A stretch of 64,000 nt of DNA. Source: Parabacteroides johnsonii DSM 18315 (GTDB lineage Bacteria; Bacteroidota; Bacteroidia; Bacteroidales; Tannerellaceae). A program made the translations under genes and the position numbers. Shown piece by piece: positions 33,981-42,497 of the stretch (position 1 is the first letter of the stretch; the number at the start of each line of letters is the position of its first letter). The stretch spans positions 868,001-932,000 of the forward strand of contig NZ_CP102285.1 in assembly GCF_025151045.1 (NCBI RefSeq), read 5' to 3'. Under the pieces are notes generated by a model. It was not told the origin of the DNA and searched no databases. It saw only the letters and a program-made list of their open reading frames with translations.

Positions 33981-36036
33981 TTACTTTAACTAATTCCTCA
34001 TCCGATAGCCTTTCCCCATAAGTGGCATAATCCAGGCGGAACGTACAACCACTCTTATATTCGGAACAGCCGTAAGCCGTTTTCCCACGCAGGATGTTGC
34101 CTTTCTTACAGATCGGGCATACTGGTTTTGCGGGAGCGGTTGCTGTTTCCGGTTGATTGGCTGTCTTATCCTTCTTGGCACGCGGTTTGCGCGGTTTTTT
34201 TTCTTTCGGTTCCTTTTTGGCTTGGGGCTTTTCCGGGGCAGTCTGCTCGATCGTGATGGTGCGTCCGGTTTGGTCGGAGAGGACATTGATCACTACTTGG
34301 TGGACCATCACCTTAAGCTCTTCCAAAAAAGTACGGGCCTCGTAGGTGCCTCGTTCGATCTGCCGGAGTTTCTTTTCCCAGAGGCCGGTCAGTTCGGCGC
34401 TTTTCAACAGCTCTTCCTGTATCGTGCCGATGAGTTCCACACCTGTAGCTGTAGGAAACAGGTTCTTGCGTTCCTTGCGGATATAGTTACGTTTGAATAA
34501 AGTCTCGATGATGGCGGCGCGAGTGGAAGGACGGCCTATGCCGTTTTCTTTCAATGCATCTCGCAATTCGTCATTGTCCACAAGTTTACCGGCGGTTTCC
34601 ATCGCGCGGAGTAACGTCGCTTCGGTATAGGGTTTGGGAGGCTGTGTCCATTTTTCGCCTAATGTCGGTTTGTGGGGGCCGCTTTCTCCTTTTACGAAAT
34701 CTGGCAATACACCTTCTTCGTCTGACGGTTCGGCATCCGGGTCCTTCTGCTCTGCCCCGAACACGACGCGCCATCCCGGTTTAAGTATCTGTTTACCTGT
34801 TACCTTGAAATCCACTTTGTCGACTTTGCCTAATACCGTAGTAGTTGAGATTTCGCAGTCCGGATAAAAAGCCGCGATGAAACGGCGGGCCACCAGGTCG
34901 TACACTTTCCGTTCGTTGTCTGTCAGGTTACGTGCCGGTACGCCGGTCGGGATGATGGCATGGTGGTCCGTTACCTTTGAATTATCGAATACGCGTTTAT
35001 CTTTCCGTATCTTCGCCTTCAGCAGCGGAGCTGTCAGGTCGGCATAATCGACTAAGCCACTGAGGGTGTTGGGTACTTTCGGGTAGATGTCATCACTTAG
35101 GAAAGTGGTATCGACACGCGGGTAGGTCGTCACTTTCTTTTCGTATAGTGATTGGATCAGTTTTAATGTATCGTCTGCCGTGAAAGCAAATTTCTTATTA
35201 CATTCCACCTGCAACGAAGTCAGGTCAAAGAGGCGGGGAGCATATTCCTTACCTTTCTTTTCAGATATGTCGGTGACGGTGAAATCTTTTTGCCGGACTA
35301 TTTCCAAGAAGGCTTCCCCTTCTTCTTTCTTTGTGAATTTGCCTTTGGTGGCCGAGAAGGTCGTGTTCCGGTAGACTGTTTTCAATTCCCAATAGGGTTC
35401 CGGCTTGAAATTGTCTATTTCAGCCTGCCGGTTTACGATAAGTGCAAGGGTAGGCGTTTGCACCCGTCCGATGGAGAGCACTTGCCGGTTTTGTCCGTAG
35501 CGAAGCGTGTAGAGGCGCGTCGCGTTCATCCCTAATAGCCAATCACCGATGGCACGGGAAAGACCGGCCTCATACAACTTGGTGAAATCGGACTGTTCTT
35601 TCAGGTGTTGGAAACCTTCGCGGATCGCTTCCTCAGTCAGCGAAGATATCCACAGGCGGTAGACCGGACATTTACAGCCGGCCTTTTGCATCACCCAACG
35701 CTGGATCAGTTCTCCTTCCTGGCCGGCATCCCCACAGTTGATGACCATTTCGGCCTTTTGCATCAGCTCTTCTATGGTTTTGAATTGCTGTTCGTATGTC
35801 GGGTTACTGATCAGCTTGATCCCGAACCGGGGTGGGATCATCGGGAGGGAAGCCAAGCTCCATCGTTTCCAGTTGTCCGAATAATCGTTGGGTTCTTTAA
35901 GAGTGCACAGATGTCCGAAGGTCCAGGTTACTTGGTACCCGTTTCCTTCCATATATCCATTCATCTTTTTGGTTGCCCCGAGAACTTCTGCGATTTCGCG
36001 CGCTACACTGGGCTTTTCAGCTATACATACCTTCAT
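33961..36036 (-). CDS. topB: DNA topoisomerase III (type IA)
   Basis: The 691-residue enzyme relaxes and decatenates DNA by single-strand passage. The N-terminal TOPRIM domain (MKVCIAEKPSVAREIAEVLG, INCGDAGQEGELI) is followed by the active-site region with LSIGRVQTPTLALIV and LYEKKVTTYPRVDT, which contains the catalytic Tyr. The C-terminal tail is Lys/Pro-rich (about 615-650) and ends in a zinc-finger-like module (CPICKKGN and CSEYKSGC). The length fits chromosomal TopB of Bacteroidetes. Confidence 0.95.
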   Translation of the reverse strand: MKVCIAEKPSVAREIAEVLGATKKMNGYMEGNGYQVTWTFGHLCTLKEPNDYSDNWKRWSLASLPMIPPRFGIKLISNPTYEQQFKTIEELMQKAEMVINCGDAGQEGELIQRWVMQKAGCKCPVYRLWISSLTEEAIREGFQHLKEQSDFTKLYEAGLSRAIGDWLLGMNATRLYTLRYGQNRQVLSIGRVQTPTLALIVNRQAEIDNFKPEPYWELKTVYRNTTFSATKGKFTKKEEGEAFLEIVRQKDFTVTDISEKKGKEYAPRLFDLTSLQVECNKKFAFTADDTLKLIQSLYEKKVTTYPRVDTTFLSDDIYPKVPNTLSGLVDYADLTAPLLKAKIRKDKRVFDNSKVTDHHAIIPTGVPARNLTDNERKVYDLVARRFIAAFYPDCEISTTTVLGKVDKVDFKVTGKQILKPGWRVVFGAEQKDPDAEPSDEEGVLPDFVKGESGPHKPTLGEKWTQPPKPYTEATLLRAMETAGKLVDNDELRDALKENGIGRPSTRAAIIETLFKRNYIRKERKNLFPTATGVELIGTIQEELLKSAELTGLWEKKLRQIERGTYEARTFLEELKVMVHQVVINVLSDQTGRTITIEQTAPEKPQAKKEPKEKKPRKPRAKKDKTANQPETATAPAKPVCPICKKGNILRGKTAYGCSEYKSGCTFRLDYATYGERLSDEELVKVISGIGK

Positions 36037-36165
36037 CCGTAAAACACTCTTTTTTGAAACAGTCTTGCAAAAATACGCTTTTCAAGCGGCTTTTACATTT
36101 TTTAGTTGCAAAATAGTTGCAAAAAGTTCAAAGACCTGTGTAGTTGATAATAGCCGCGTTTCTTT

Positions 36166-36714
36166 TTATTTGCTGACCTTTTCCGTGACAGGGACGCCGG
36201 TATCGGTTGTTATGCCTTGCAGCTCCACGTATTCCACGTTCAGCGGATTATTAGGGCTGGCCTTGACATACAAAGATTGTAGTATAGCCTGCCGATTGTC
36301 TATCTTGACACGGCAGACGAAGTGATCCCCCTCCCGGCAGATCGTCAGTTCCCTTTCCGGATAAGCCGTGAGGGTGATCGTGCAAGTATGTTCTGCCACT
36401 GAAACCACTTTGTAACCGTAGGCCATCTTCTTTTGTATGAAACTTAATCCGTTGGTTTTCCCCGGCTCCTTTTCCCGGTTCAGCCAGTAAACTTTTACGG
36501 GTTCTTTGGTGTCCAGCTTGCCATTGGCTTGGTTGGCATCATAGCAGACGAGGTTGCGATTCAAGCTACGTGCAATGTGGAAAAGACGGTTCGGTGTCGG
36601 GTATGTGGAGTTTGGGTCAGTATCTCGGTTGTGCGCATAAGCATGAATGGAAGTACTCCATAACAGGTAATATAGCAATGATAGTCTTGCCATAAAGTGG
36701 ATGATGTTGTTCAT
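36166..36714 (-). CDS. DUF4833-like exported protein
   Basis: The 182-residue protein has an N-terminal hydrophobic signal (LSLLYYLLWSTSIHAYA) and a single beta-rich domain. Segments such as LFHIARSLNRNLVCYDANQ and KEPVKVYWLNREKE fit, from memory, the DUF4833 family of Bacteroidetes; function is unknown. The start at 36714 (MNNIIHF) is chosen because it gives a normal signal peptide; an upstream start at 36762 is less likely. It stands alone between topB and the aromatic operon. Confidence 0.7.
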   Translation of the reverse strand: MNNIIHFMARLSLLYYLLWSTSIHAYAHNRDTDPNSTYPTPNRLFHIARSLNRNLVCYDANQANGKLDTKEPVKVYWLNREKEPGKTNGLSFIQKKMAYGYKVVSVAEHTCTITLTAYPERELTICREGDHFVCRVKIDNRQAILQSLYVKASPNNPLNVEYVELQGITTDTGVPVTEKVSK

Positions 36715-36846
36715 AATCGTTTGTTTTATGGTATGAATGTCATTAAATAAGTTGTTCCACAAGTGTGAGCTGGATGACTCACACCTATGGAACGATTTGT
36801 TGTTACCGAATTGTATCTTGAAAGCGGTGTGTCAAAATGTACTGTA

Positions 36847-37620
36847 TTATTCGATATTCTTCCTGATCTTTGTCAGGTATTCCTTCATTCCTTCCGAATC
36901 TTTGTCTTTGATGATCCCCTGTAAAATGTCCAGTTCCTCCTGGATGCGTGCAATCTGGTGAGGCGTGCGCGGGTTGAAAAGGATCTCCGTCAATAGATAA
37001 TCATCTTCGGAAAGCAGGCCTCTGGCGATCTTCATGTGACGTTTGAAGGTCGTACCCGGAGCATCCTGGTGTTTCATCGTGGCAGCGAACACCATTGTGG
37101 ATGCAAACGGAATGCCGAGCGAGTAAGCCACTACTTTGTCATGTTCCTCAAAAGTATATTCGCAGATATGCAGGCGCAGGCTGGAATAGATATCTTTGAA
37201 GAATATTTTTCCCAGATGATCCCCTTCGGAAATGATGATCGTATTTTCTTTTTCCAGTTGTCCCAGGTTGGCGAATGTCGGACCAAACATCGGGTGGGTA
37301 GAAACATACGGGAAGCCACATGTCTCGTAAAATTCTTTCAGGTGCGTCTTGACTGATGCGATATCCGAGATGATGCAGTAGGGTTGCAGGTAAGGCATGA
37401 CACTTTTGAACGCTTCGATCGTATAGCTTAACGTCACGCAGTTGATGACTAATTCTGGCTTGAACTCGGCTACTTCTTCCGGCTTTTGCAGGCGAAGGGC
37501 GTTATAAATGAAACGCATCCGCTTCGGATCGTTTTCAAGTACGGCCACTTCATGTTCAAAACTAAGCAAATCGGTGAAGAAAGATCCCATCTTCCCTGCA
37601 CCCAATATCAGTATTTTCAT
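36847..37620 (-). CDS. tyrA: Prephenate dehydrogenase
   Basis: The 257-residue enzyme has an N-terminal NAD-binding Rossmann motif (MKILILGAGKMGSFF) and the TyrA-type segments VINCVTLSYTIEAF, SDIASVKTHL and VSTHPMFGPTFANL. The helical C-terminal domain ends at about 255. It converts prephenate to 4-hydroxyphenylpyruvate, the Tyr precursor. It is the last gene of the operon pheA, aminotransferase, DAHP synthase-chorismate mutase, tyrA. No ACT or chorismate mutase domain is attached; the mutase activity comes from the preceding gene. Confidence 0.9.
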   Translation of the reverse strand: MKILILGAGKMGSFFTDLLSFEHEVAVLENDPKRMRFIYNALRLQKPEEVAEFKPELVINCVTLSYTIEAFKSVMPYLQPYCIISDIASVKTHLKEFYETCGFPYVSTHPMFGPTFANLGQLEKENTIIISEGDHLGKIFFKDIYSSLRLHICEYTFEEHDKVVAYSLGIPFASTMVFAATMKHQDAPGTTFKRHMKIARGLLSEDDYLLTEILFNPRTPHQIARIQEELDILQGIIKDKDSEGMKEYLTKIRKNIE

Positions 37621-37659
37621 TATCAATAATTGTTTAATGTACTAATGCGCCAATGAGCT

Positions 37660-37692
37660 AATTTGCCAATGGCACATTAGTATTGGCAAATT
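37660..37692. repeat. Inverted repeat AATTTGCCAAT / ATTGGCAAATT
   Basis: Perfect 11-bp arms lie at 37660-37670 and 37682-37692 between aroF and tyrA. The surrounding words (TGCGCCAATGAGC, GGCACATTAG) match those of the intergenic repeat at 17615-17679. Confidence 0.5.
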
Positions 37693-37693
37693 A

Positions 37694-38758
37694 TTATTGT
37701 TCATTCATGATGATCATCTGCTGACGGACGGATTCTTCATGGATTTCTTTCAGGATTTCTTTTACAAATTCCGTACTCAAATCCATCTGTTCACCCATGT
37801 TAGAACGCTTTTCCAGGATCTCGCTGTAGCGTGGTGATTGCAGGATCGGCATATTGTGTTCTTTCTTATACACACCGATCTCGCGGGAGATGCGCATACG
37901 TTTAGCCAACAACTCCAATAATTGTTCGTCGATACCGTCGATCTGGCGGCGGAGTTCGGCCAGGTTTTCCGTTGTCTGGTTGGAGTCGCGGATAACCAGT
38001 AAATTCAGAACGTAATCCAATACATCTGGGGTGATCTGCTGTGAAGCATCGCTCCAGGCGCAATCGGGGTTACAGTGCGATTCGATGATCAAGCCGTCGA
38101 AACTCAAATCCATAGCCTGCTGGCAGAGGGGAGCGACTAATTCGCGTTTGCCTCCGATATGGCTCGGATCGCAGAAGATCGGCAGGTTCGGCATACGGCG
38201 GCGAAGCTCGATAGGAATATGCCAGAGCGGGAGGTTGCGGTACATCTTCTTATCGTAAGAACTGAAACCGCGATGGATAGCGCCCAAGCGACGGATACCG
38301 GCTCCATAGAGACGTTGGAAAGCGCCGATCCACAACTCTAAATCCGGGTTAACCGGGTTCTTGATCAGAACCGGAATATCCACGCCTTTCAATGCATCTG
38401 CAATTTCCTGTACGGCAAATGGGTTAACCGTTGTACGGGCACCGATCCACAACACGTCGATCCCTGCTTTCAATGCTTCGAATACATGGTCTTTCGTTGC
38501 CACTTCGGTAGCCACGTACATGCCTGTTTCCTTTTTTACCCGTTTCAACCATTGCAAGCCTTCTGCACCGATTCCTTCGAATCCACCGGGTTTAGTACGA
38601 GGTTTCCAGATTCCTGCGCGGAACAGCTTGATGCCTTTATCGGCGATTCCTTTGGCTGTTTCCATTACCTGCTCTTCTGTCTCTGCGCTACACGGACCGG
38701 CGATTACAACAGGGCGCTGCGGGTCTATGCCGGGTAACATGATTGATTCTAATTCCAT
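37694..38758 (-). CDS. aroF: Bifunctional DAHP synthase / chorismate mutase
   Basis: The 354-residue fusion has an N-terminal DAHP synthase of the small KDPG-aldolase-like type (about 1-260: VVIAGPCSAETEEQV, GIWKPRTKPGGFEG, FCDPSHIGGKRE, IESHCNPD). It is joined to a C-terminal AroQ-type chorismate mutase (about 265-354: LAELRRQIDGIDEQLLELLAKRMRISREIGVYK). It thus catalyses the first step of the shikimate pathway and the first step of the Phe/Tyr branch. A mutase fused to this DAHP synthase often passes feedback from prephenate. It is the third gene of the aromatic operon. The symbol is a family-level choice. Confidence 0.92.
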   Translation of the reverse strand: MELESIMLPGIDPQRPVVIAGPCSAETEEQVMETAKGIADKGIKLFRAGIWKPRTKPGGFEGIGAEGLQWLKRVKKETGMYVATEVATKDHVFEALKAGIDVLWIGARTTVNPFAVQEIADALKGVDIPVLIKNPVNPDLELWIGAFQRLYGAGIRRLGAIHRGFSSYDKKMYRNLPLWHIPIELRRRMPNLPIFCDPSHIGGKRELVAPLCQQAMDLSFDGLIIESHCNPDCAWSDASQQITPDVLDYVLNLLVIRDSNQTTENLAELRRQIDGIDEQLLELLAKRMRISREIGVYKKEHNMPILQSPRYSEILEKRSNMGEQMDLSTEFVKEILKEIHEESVRQQMIIMNEQ

Positions 38759-38793
38759 ATCTTTATTTTTTTAATTCTTTAATTATTGATTCT

Positions 38794-39981
38794 TTAATTG
38801 TTAATCGAGACAATTCGTCGAAGCGCTTCCTCTAGGGTTTCGTTTTTGCAACAGAGCGAGATGCGGATGTATCGTTCGCCCTGGCTGCCGAATATAAATC
38901 CCGGTGTCAGGAAAACATTGGCTTCGTACAGAACTTTGTCGGCTATCGCTTCGCTGCCTTTTGCTTCGACGGGGATTTTTCCCCAGAGGAACATACCTAC
39001 CTGCTTTTCGTCATATTTGCATCCCAACGTGCGCATGATCTTTCCGGCGAGGTCGCGGCGACTGCGGTATACCCGGTTCATATTGTCATACCATTCCTTC
39101 GGGGCGCTCAATGCTTCGACGGCTGCGTGCTGCATCGGCTTGAACTGTCCGGAGTCGATATTGCTTTTCACTTTCAGGACCCACTGTACGAATTGAGCAT
39201 TGGAGGCAAGCATCGCCATACGCCAACCCGGCATATTGTGGGCCTTACTCATGGAGTTCATTTCGATACAGATGTCTTTGGCTCCCGGTACGGACAGGAT
39301 ACTTAACGGATGCTCGTTCAGGATGAAGCTATATGGGTTGTCGTTACAGATAATAATCCCATACTTTTTTCCGAAAGCGACCAACTTTTCGTATAGTTCC
39401 ATGCTGGCATTGGCTCCTGTCGGCATATTCGGGTAGTTGGTCCACATCAACTTGACATTCGACAAATCCATTTTTTCCAGCTCTTCGAAGTCCGGTTGCC
39501 AACCCAATTCTTCTTTCAGTTCGTAAGGGATCAGATTGGCCTCAACCAGTTTGCTTACTGAACTATAGGTCGGATAGCCGGGGTTGGGAACCAAAACTCC
39601 GTCGCCTGGATTCAGGAATGCCAGCGAGATATGCAGGATTCCCTCTTTGGAACCGATCAGCGGCTGGATCTCCGTTTTTGGATCGAGGTCTACGTCATAC
39701 CATTTTTTATACCAGTCGGCGAAGCCTTTACGCAGTTCAGGAATACCTATATACGGCTGGTAACCATGTTCGTTCGGCTGACGGGCATGTTCGCACAATG
39801 TCTCGATTGTCTGCTGCGAAGGAGGAAGATCGGGACTGCCCACACCGAGGTTGATCACGTTTTTGCCTGCGGCATTCATTTCGGCTACTTCTTTCAGTTT
39901 CCTGGAAAAGTAGTATTCTTGTACGCTACCTACGCGGTTAGCGGGTGTAATTGTTTTACACACTTTGTTTTCCTTCTGCAT
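38794..39981 (-). CDS. Class I/II aminotransferase (aromatic/prephenate type likely)
   Basis: The 395-residue PLP enzyme of fold type I has landmarks NLGVGSPDLPPSQQTIE, VPNPGYPTYSS, MWTNYPNMPTGA, ICNDNPYSFI and the PLP-Lys region EMNSMSKAHNMPGWRMAML (Lys in SMSK). It overlaps pheA by 26 bp and precedes the DAHP synthase gene. This position points to transamination of phenylpyruvate and 4-hydroxyphenylpyruvate, or of prephenate. Relatives in databases are often named LL-diaminopimelate or aspartate aminotransferases, so the substrate assignment rests on context. Confidence 0.85.
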   Translation of the reverse strand: MQKENKVCKTITPANRVGSVQEYYFSRKLKEVAEMNAAGKNVINLGVGSPDLPPSQQTIETLCEHARQPNEHGYQPYIGIPELRKGFADWYKKWYDVDLDPKTEIQPLIGSKEGILHISLAFLNPGDGVLVPNPGYPTYSSVSKLVEANLIPYELKEELGWQPDFEELEKMDLSNVKLMWTNYPNMPTGANASMELYEKLVAFGKKYGIIICNDNPYSFILNEHPLSILSVPGAKDICIEMNSMSKAHNMPGWRMAMLASNAQFVQWVLKVKSNIDSGQFKPMQHAAVEALSAPKEWYDNMNRVYRSRRDLAGKIMRTLGCKYDEKQVGMFLWGKIPVEAKGSEAIADKVLYEANVFLTPGFIFGSQGERYIRISLCCKNETLEEALRRIVSINN

Positions 39982-40801
39982 ATTCGCCTAATATTTTTAA
40001 GTCTTTTGTCAACGGTCTGATGGCATCCAATGCCTGTTTGTAGCGCAGGTAATCCGTAAATGTCAGATTGATATAGAACAGATACTCCCATTCGCGGCCG
40101 ATGATCGGCAAGGATTGTATTTTGGAAAGATTCATGTCGTAGAAAGAAAGGACAGAGAGAACTTTGGAGAGGCTGCCGGCTGTGTGGGGGAGGGCGAAAA
40201 CGACTGACGCTTTGTTTTTGTCTTCACCTTTGAGCATCTCGTCTGCCGTCCACCGGTCGGCTATTGCCAGGAAGCGGGTAAAGTTTCGTTTGTTTGTCTC
40301 GATCCCTTCGGCAAGAACTTCCATGTTGTAGATCTGGGCAGCCAGTTTCCCACAGATGGCGGCGTGTCCTTTCAGTTGGTTTTCCGAAATCCACCGGGCG
40401 CTCATGGCGGTGTCTTCCTTCTCGACCACTTTTGCGTTGGGCAACGTATCGAGGAAATCGGTACATTGCATCAAGGCGATCGGGTGGGAGTTGACCTCTT
40501 TGACATCGTGGATATTGGTCCCCGGAAGTGCAACCAGCGAGTGGGAGATACGCAATTTGTATTCGCCGATAACTTGTAAACCGCTTTCACGTATCAGTTC
40601 ATGGTTTTGCAACAAGCTACCAGCAATCGTATTTTCGATCGCCATCATTCCCAGAATGGAAGGATCTTTTTTGATGGTTGAAATAACATCTCTGAATGTA
40701 TTGCAACCGATAATTTCAATCTCTTCACCTTCGAAATAATTACGGGCGGCTATGTCGTGATACGAACCGGCTATTCCCTGGATTGCTACTTTCTTCTTCA
40801 T
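39956..40801 (-). CDS. pheA: Prephenate dehydratase with ACT domain
   Basis: The 281-residue enzyme turns prephenate into phenylpyruvate. The catalytic domain (about 1-180: VAIQGIAGSYHDIAARNYF, MMAIENTIAGSLLQNHELI, and NFTRFLAIA with the Thr-Arg-Phe motif) is followed by an ACT domain (about 195-275). The ACT motif that binds Phe in other dehydratases, usually ESRP, reads QSLP here (KIQSLPIIGREW). Phe feedback on the enzyme may therefore differ. It has no chorismate mutase domain. It is the first structural gene of the aromatic operon and is preceded by a Phe/Tyr attenuator. Confidence 0.93.
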   Translation of the reverse strand: MKKKVAIQGIAGSYHDIAARNYFEGEEIEIIGCNTFRDVISTIKKDPSILGMMAIENTIAGSLLQNHELIRESGLQVIGEYKLRISHSLVALPGTNIHDVKEVNSHPIALMQCTDFLDTLPNAKVVEKEDTAMSARWISENQLKGHAAICGKLAAQIYNMEVLAEGIETNKRNFTRFLAIADRWTADEMLKGEDKNKASVVFALPHTAGSLSKVLSVLSFYDMNLSKIQSLPIIGREWEYLFYINLTFTDYLRYKQALDAIRPLTKDLKILGEYAEGKQSV

Positions 40802-40858
40802 CTTCTCTTTGTTTTTTTGTCTTTCAAATTGTCAATTGTCAATTCTCAATTGTCCATT

Positions 40859-40891
40859 AAAAAAAAAGTCCCACCGAAACCGGCAGGACTT
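40859..40891 (-). terminator. Attenuator terminator of the aromatic operon
   Basis: On the minus strand AAGTCCTGCC, loop GGTTTC and GGTGGGACTT form a 10-bp stem (two G-U pairs), followed by an unbroken run of U residues. It stands 58 bp before pheA rather than after a gene. Its 5' arm (TCCTGCC, 40888-40882) is perfectly complementary to GGCAGGA inside the end of the leader ORF (40950-40944), which gives an alternative antiterminator pairing. Confidence 0.85.
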
Positions 40892-40931
40892 CATATTTTG
40901 TTATTGATATATACATTCATTCATCAACGCT

Positions 40932-41006
40932 TTACATACAAACTCCTGCCTTCACTCTGCTAAAGTAAAAGTAATAAAAGTAATATGTAAAGCTAAATCG
41001 ATTCAT
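40932..41006 (-). CDS. Phe/Tyr-rich leader peptide of the aromatic operon
   Basis: This 24-codon ORF starts MNRFSFTYYFYYFYF and ends KAGVCM. Residues 4-15 contain five Phe and five Tyr. A purine-rich ribosome site (AAAGAGAC) lies just before the ATG at 41006. The last codons contain GGCAGGA, the antiterminator arm. A ribosome stalled on Phe or Tyr codons would leave this arm free to pair with the terminator's 5' side and allow read-through into pheA. A ribosome reaching the stop codon would cover the arm and let the terminator form. This is classical amino-acid attenuation, here fitted to an operon that makes both Phe and Tyr. Confidence 0.88.
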   Translation of the reverse strand: MNRFSFTYYFYYFYFSRVKAGVCM

Positions 41007-41033
41007 TTTGTCTCTTTGTTTTTAAATACGCAG

Positions 41034-41062
41034 CAAAAGTAACGCTTTTTTGGAAACTACAA
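41034..41062 (-). promoter_or_regulatory. Promoter of the aromatic operon leader
   Basis: On the minus strand TTG (41062-41060), an 18-bp spacer and TACTTTTG (41041-41034) match the Bacteroidetes consensus. The transcript would start near 41027, about 20 nt before the leader ATG. Confidence 0.7.
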
Positions 41063-41245
41063 GCATAAAGTGATAATTTTTTTCATTGTATCCGAAAAAT
41101 TTATTTCGTCAGGGTGTCTTCTTTGCCAGATAGACATGAATTGGTCATATGTTTATTTCGCAGTACATCGGTGATTGTTTCCGTTTCTTTTTGCCTGTCG
41201 CAAAAATATTCGGGACTGTGATATCCGGCTATTTGTCAAAATGTC

Positions 41246-41317
41246 ACTGCTACCCTATGAAAAATGAATTAGTACCCCATATATTTGGAATTAGTATAGC
41301 GGGTAATATTTTTTAAC
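41246..41317 (+). repeat. GCGGGTAATAT repeat element, copy B
   Basis: Three 22-bp units begin at 41246 (ACTGCTACCCTAT), 41268 (ATTAGTACCCCAT) and 41290 (ATTAGTATAGCGGGTAATAT) and end in TTTTTTAAC. TTTGTCAAAATG lies just before them. It is nearly identical to copy A at 58.5 kb. It lies 180 bp upstream of the aromatic operon promoter, in the opposite orientation, and 14 bp before a decayed regulator-like ORF on the plus strand. Confidence 0.7.
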
Positions 41318-41330
41318 ATTACAAAATGGG

Positions 41331-41475
41331 ATGAAAACCGGCTTGAGAGGTATCATATTGTTATTCTTGTTGTTTTACTGTGTTTTTTTATTCCGGATAG
41401 TCTCTTGATTGATTTAGGTAAGTTGGATGATGCGGAGAGATATAGGACGAAAGCTGTTTTTGATTGCTCCCGTCC
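41331..41475 (+). pseudogene. Frameshifted remnant resembling the N terminus of a TPR regulator
   Basis: ATG at 41331 opens a hydrophobic signal-like stretch (MKTGLRGIILLFLLFYCVFL). A shift into the next frame near 41390 continues as IPDSLLIDLGKLDDAERYRTKA, which reads like the start of a TPR segment. The intact TPR-AraC regulator at 59295 has the same plan: signal peptide, then DDIPDSLL and helical repeats. The similarity is short, so decay from such a gene is a likely but unproven reading. The frame then runs into the antisense of oxyR. Confidence 0.4.
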
Positions 41476-41494
41476 CATGAAAAACAGTCCCGTT

Positions 41495-42421
41495 TCAAAC
41501 CACCCGCAACCCCGCTTGCAGCGTACGCATTTCTTTTGGAATAGATTTTCGGATACTTTCGATCAAAATACCGGCGACCGAATGCCGGATAAAATCTTTG
41601 CGGGTTACCCAGACGATTTCACGTGCCGGTTTGGGGATGGCAAACGGGCGTACCAGTTCTTTCTGCTGTTCGCTTAACTGATAGGTAGCCAGCTCCGGAA
41701 TGAAAGTGACGCCGTTGCCGCTTTCTACCATACGCATAAAAGTCTCCAGACTTCCCAGACGATAAGCTGCCTGGCGGAGTTTGACTTTTTCCATTTGACA
41801 GAAGCGCATTAGTTGATCGCGGAAACAATGTCCTTCATCCAGCAACCAAAGACGTTCGTCGCTGATATCGGCAGAACGGACCATCTCTTTCTTGAACACG
41901 CTTTCGTTGCGGGCTACATAAGCATAAAACTGTTCGTAGTATAGGATATCTCCCTGTAGCTGCATCTCCGTCGGTTGGTTCGCGATGATGGCGGCGTCTA
42001 TCTCTCCGTTCAGGAGGGCTTTCGTTGTAGGAGCCGTTTGCATTTCCAGGATACGGATATCCAGATCAGGATGCTTCTCCGATACTTGCTGGAAAAAGCG
42101 GGGAAGCAGATAAGGAGCGATCGTCGGTAATACAGCGAGGCGGAACGTACCTTTCAAAGATTGCTCTTCTTCATTTACGATATCTTTAATCAGAGAAGTC
42201 TGGTAGAGGACGACGCGTGCCTGGTCGATCACCTTACGACCGGCAGGGGTAGGACAGACCGGCTGGATATTGCGGTCGAAAAGTTTCACACCCAGTTCAT
42301 CTTCCAGTTTCTGGATCATCATACTTAATGTTGGTTGGGTTACGCGGCAATGTTCTGCAGCTTTGGCAAAATGGCGATAGGTGTCTACAGCCAGGATGTA
42401 TTCGAGTTGTTGTATATTCAT
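41495..42421 (-). CDS. oxyR: OxyR, hydrogen-peroxide-sensing LysR regulator
   Basis: The 308-residue LysR-type protein has an N-terminal helix-turn-helix (FAKAAEHCRVTQPTLSMMIQKLE) and an effector domain containing the redox pair Cys199 and Cys208 in GHCFRDQLMRFC. Numbering and spacing equal those of E. coli OxyR. Peroxide forms a disulfide between the two, turning the regulator on. Dps, a common OxyR target in Bacteroides, is encoded 4.8 kb away beyond two GH127 genes. It is divergent from the first GH127 gene; the 269-bp gap carries a three-unit repeat. Confidence 0.94.
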   Translation of the reverse strand: MNIQQLEYILAVDTYRHFAKAAEHCRVTQPTLSMMIQKLEDELGVKLFDRNIQPVCPTPAGRKVIDQARVVLYQTSLIKDIVNEEEQSLKGTFRLAVLPTIAPYLLPRFFQQVSEKHPDLDIRILEMQTAPTTKALLNGEIDAAIIANQPTEMQLQGDILYYEQFYAYVARNESVFKKEMVRSADISDERLWLLDEGHCFRDQLMRFCQMEKVKLRQAAYRLGSLETFMRMVESGNGVTFIPELATYQLSEQQKELVRPFAIPKPAREIVWVTRKDFIRHSVAGILIESIRKSIPKEMRTLQAGLRVV

Positions 42422-42497
42422 ATTCTTTGTTTGTTGTTACGGACTCTATATCGATAATTTTTACGAAGATAGGAAAAAATCATGAAATACAATGCGA

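Noticed and set aside
40860-40911. Alternative short ORF through the attenuator terminator (starts MYISITKYEV)
   Set aside because: It reads through the hairpin and U-tract, lacks a cluster of Phe/Tyr codons and starts after the true leader ORF.
40757-40963. Plus-strand 68-codon frame over the attenuator
   Set aside because: It covers the terminator and leader on the wrong strand; the minus-strand attenuator explains the sequence.
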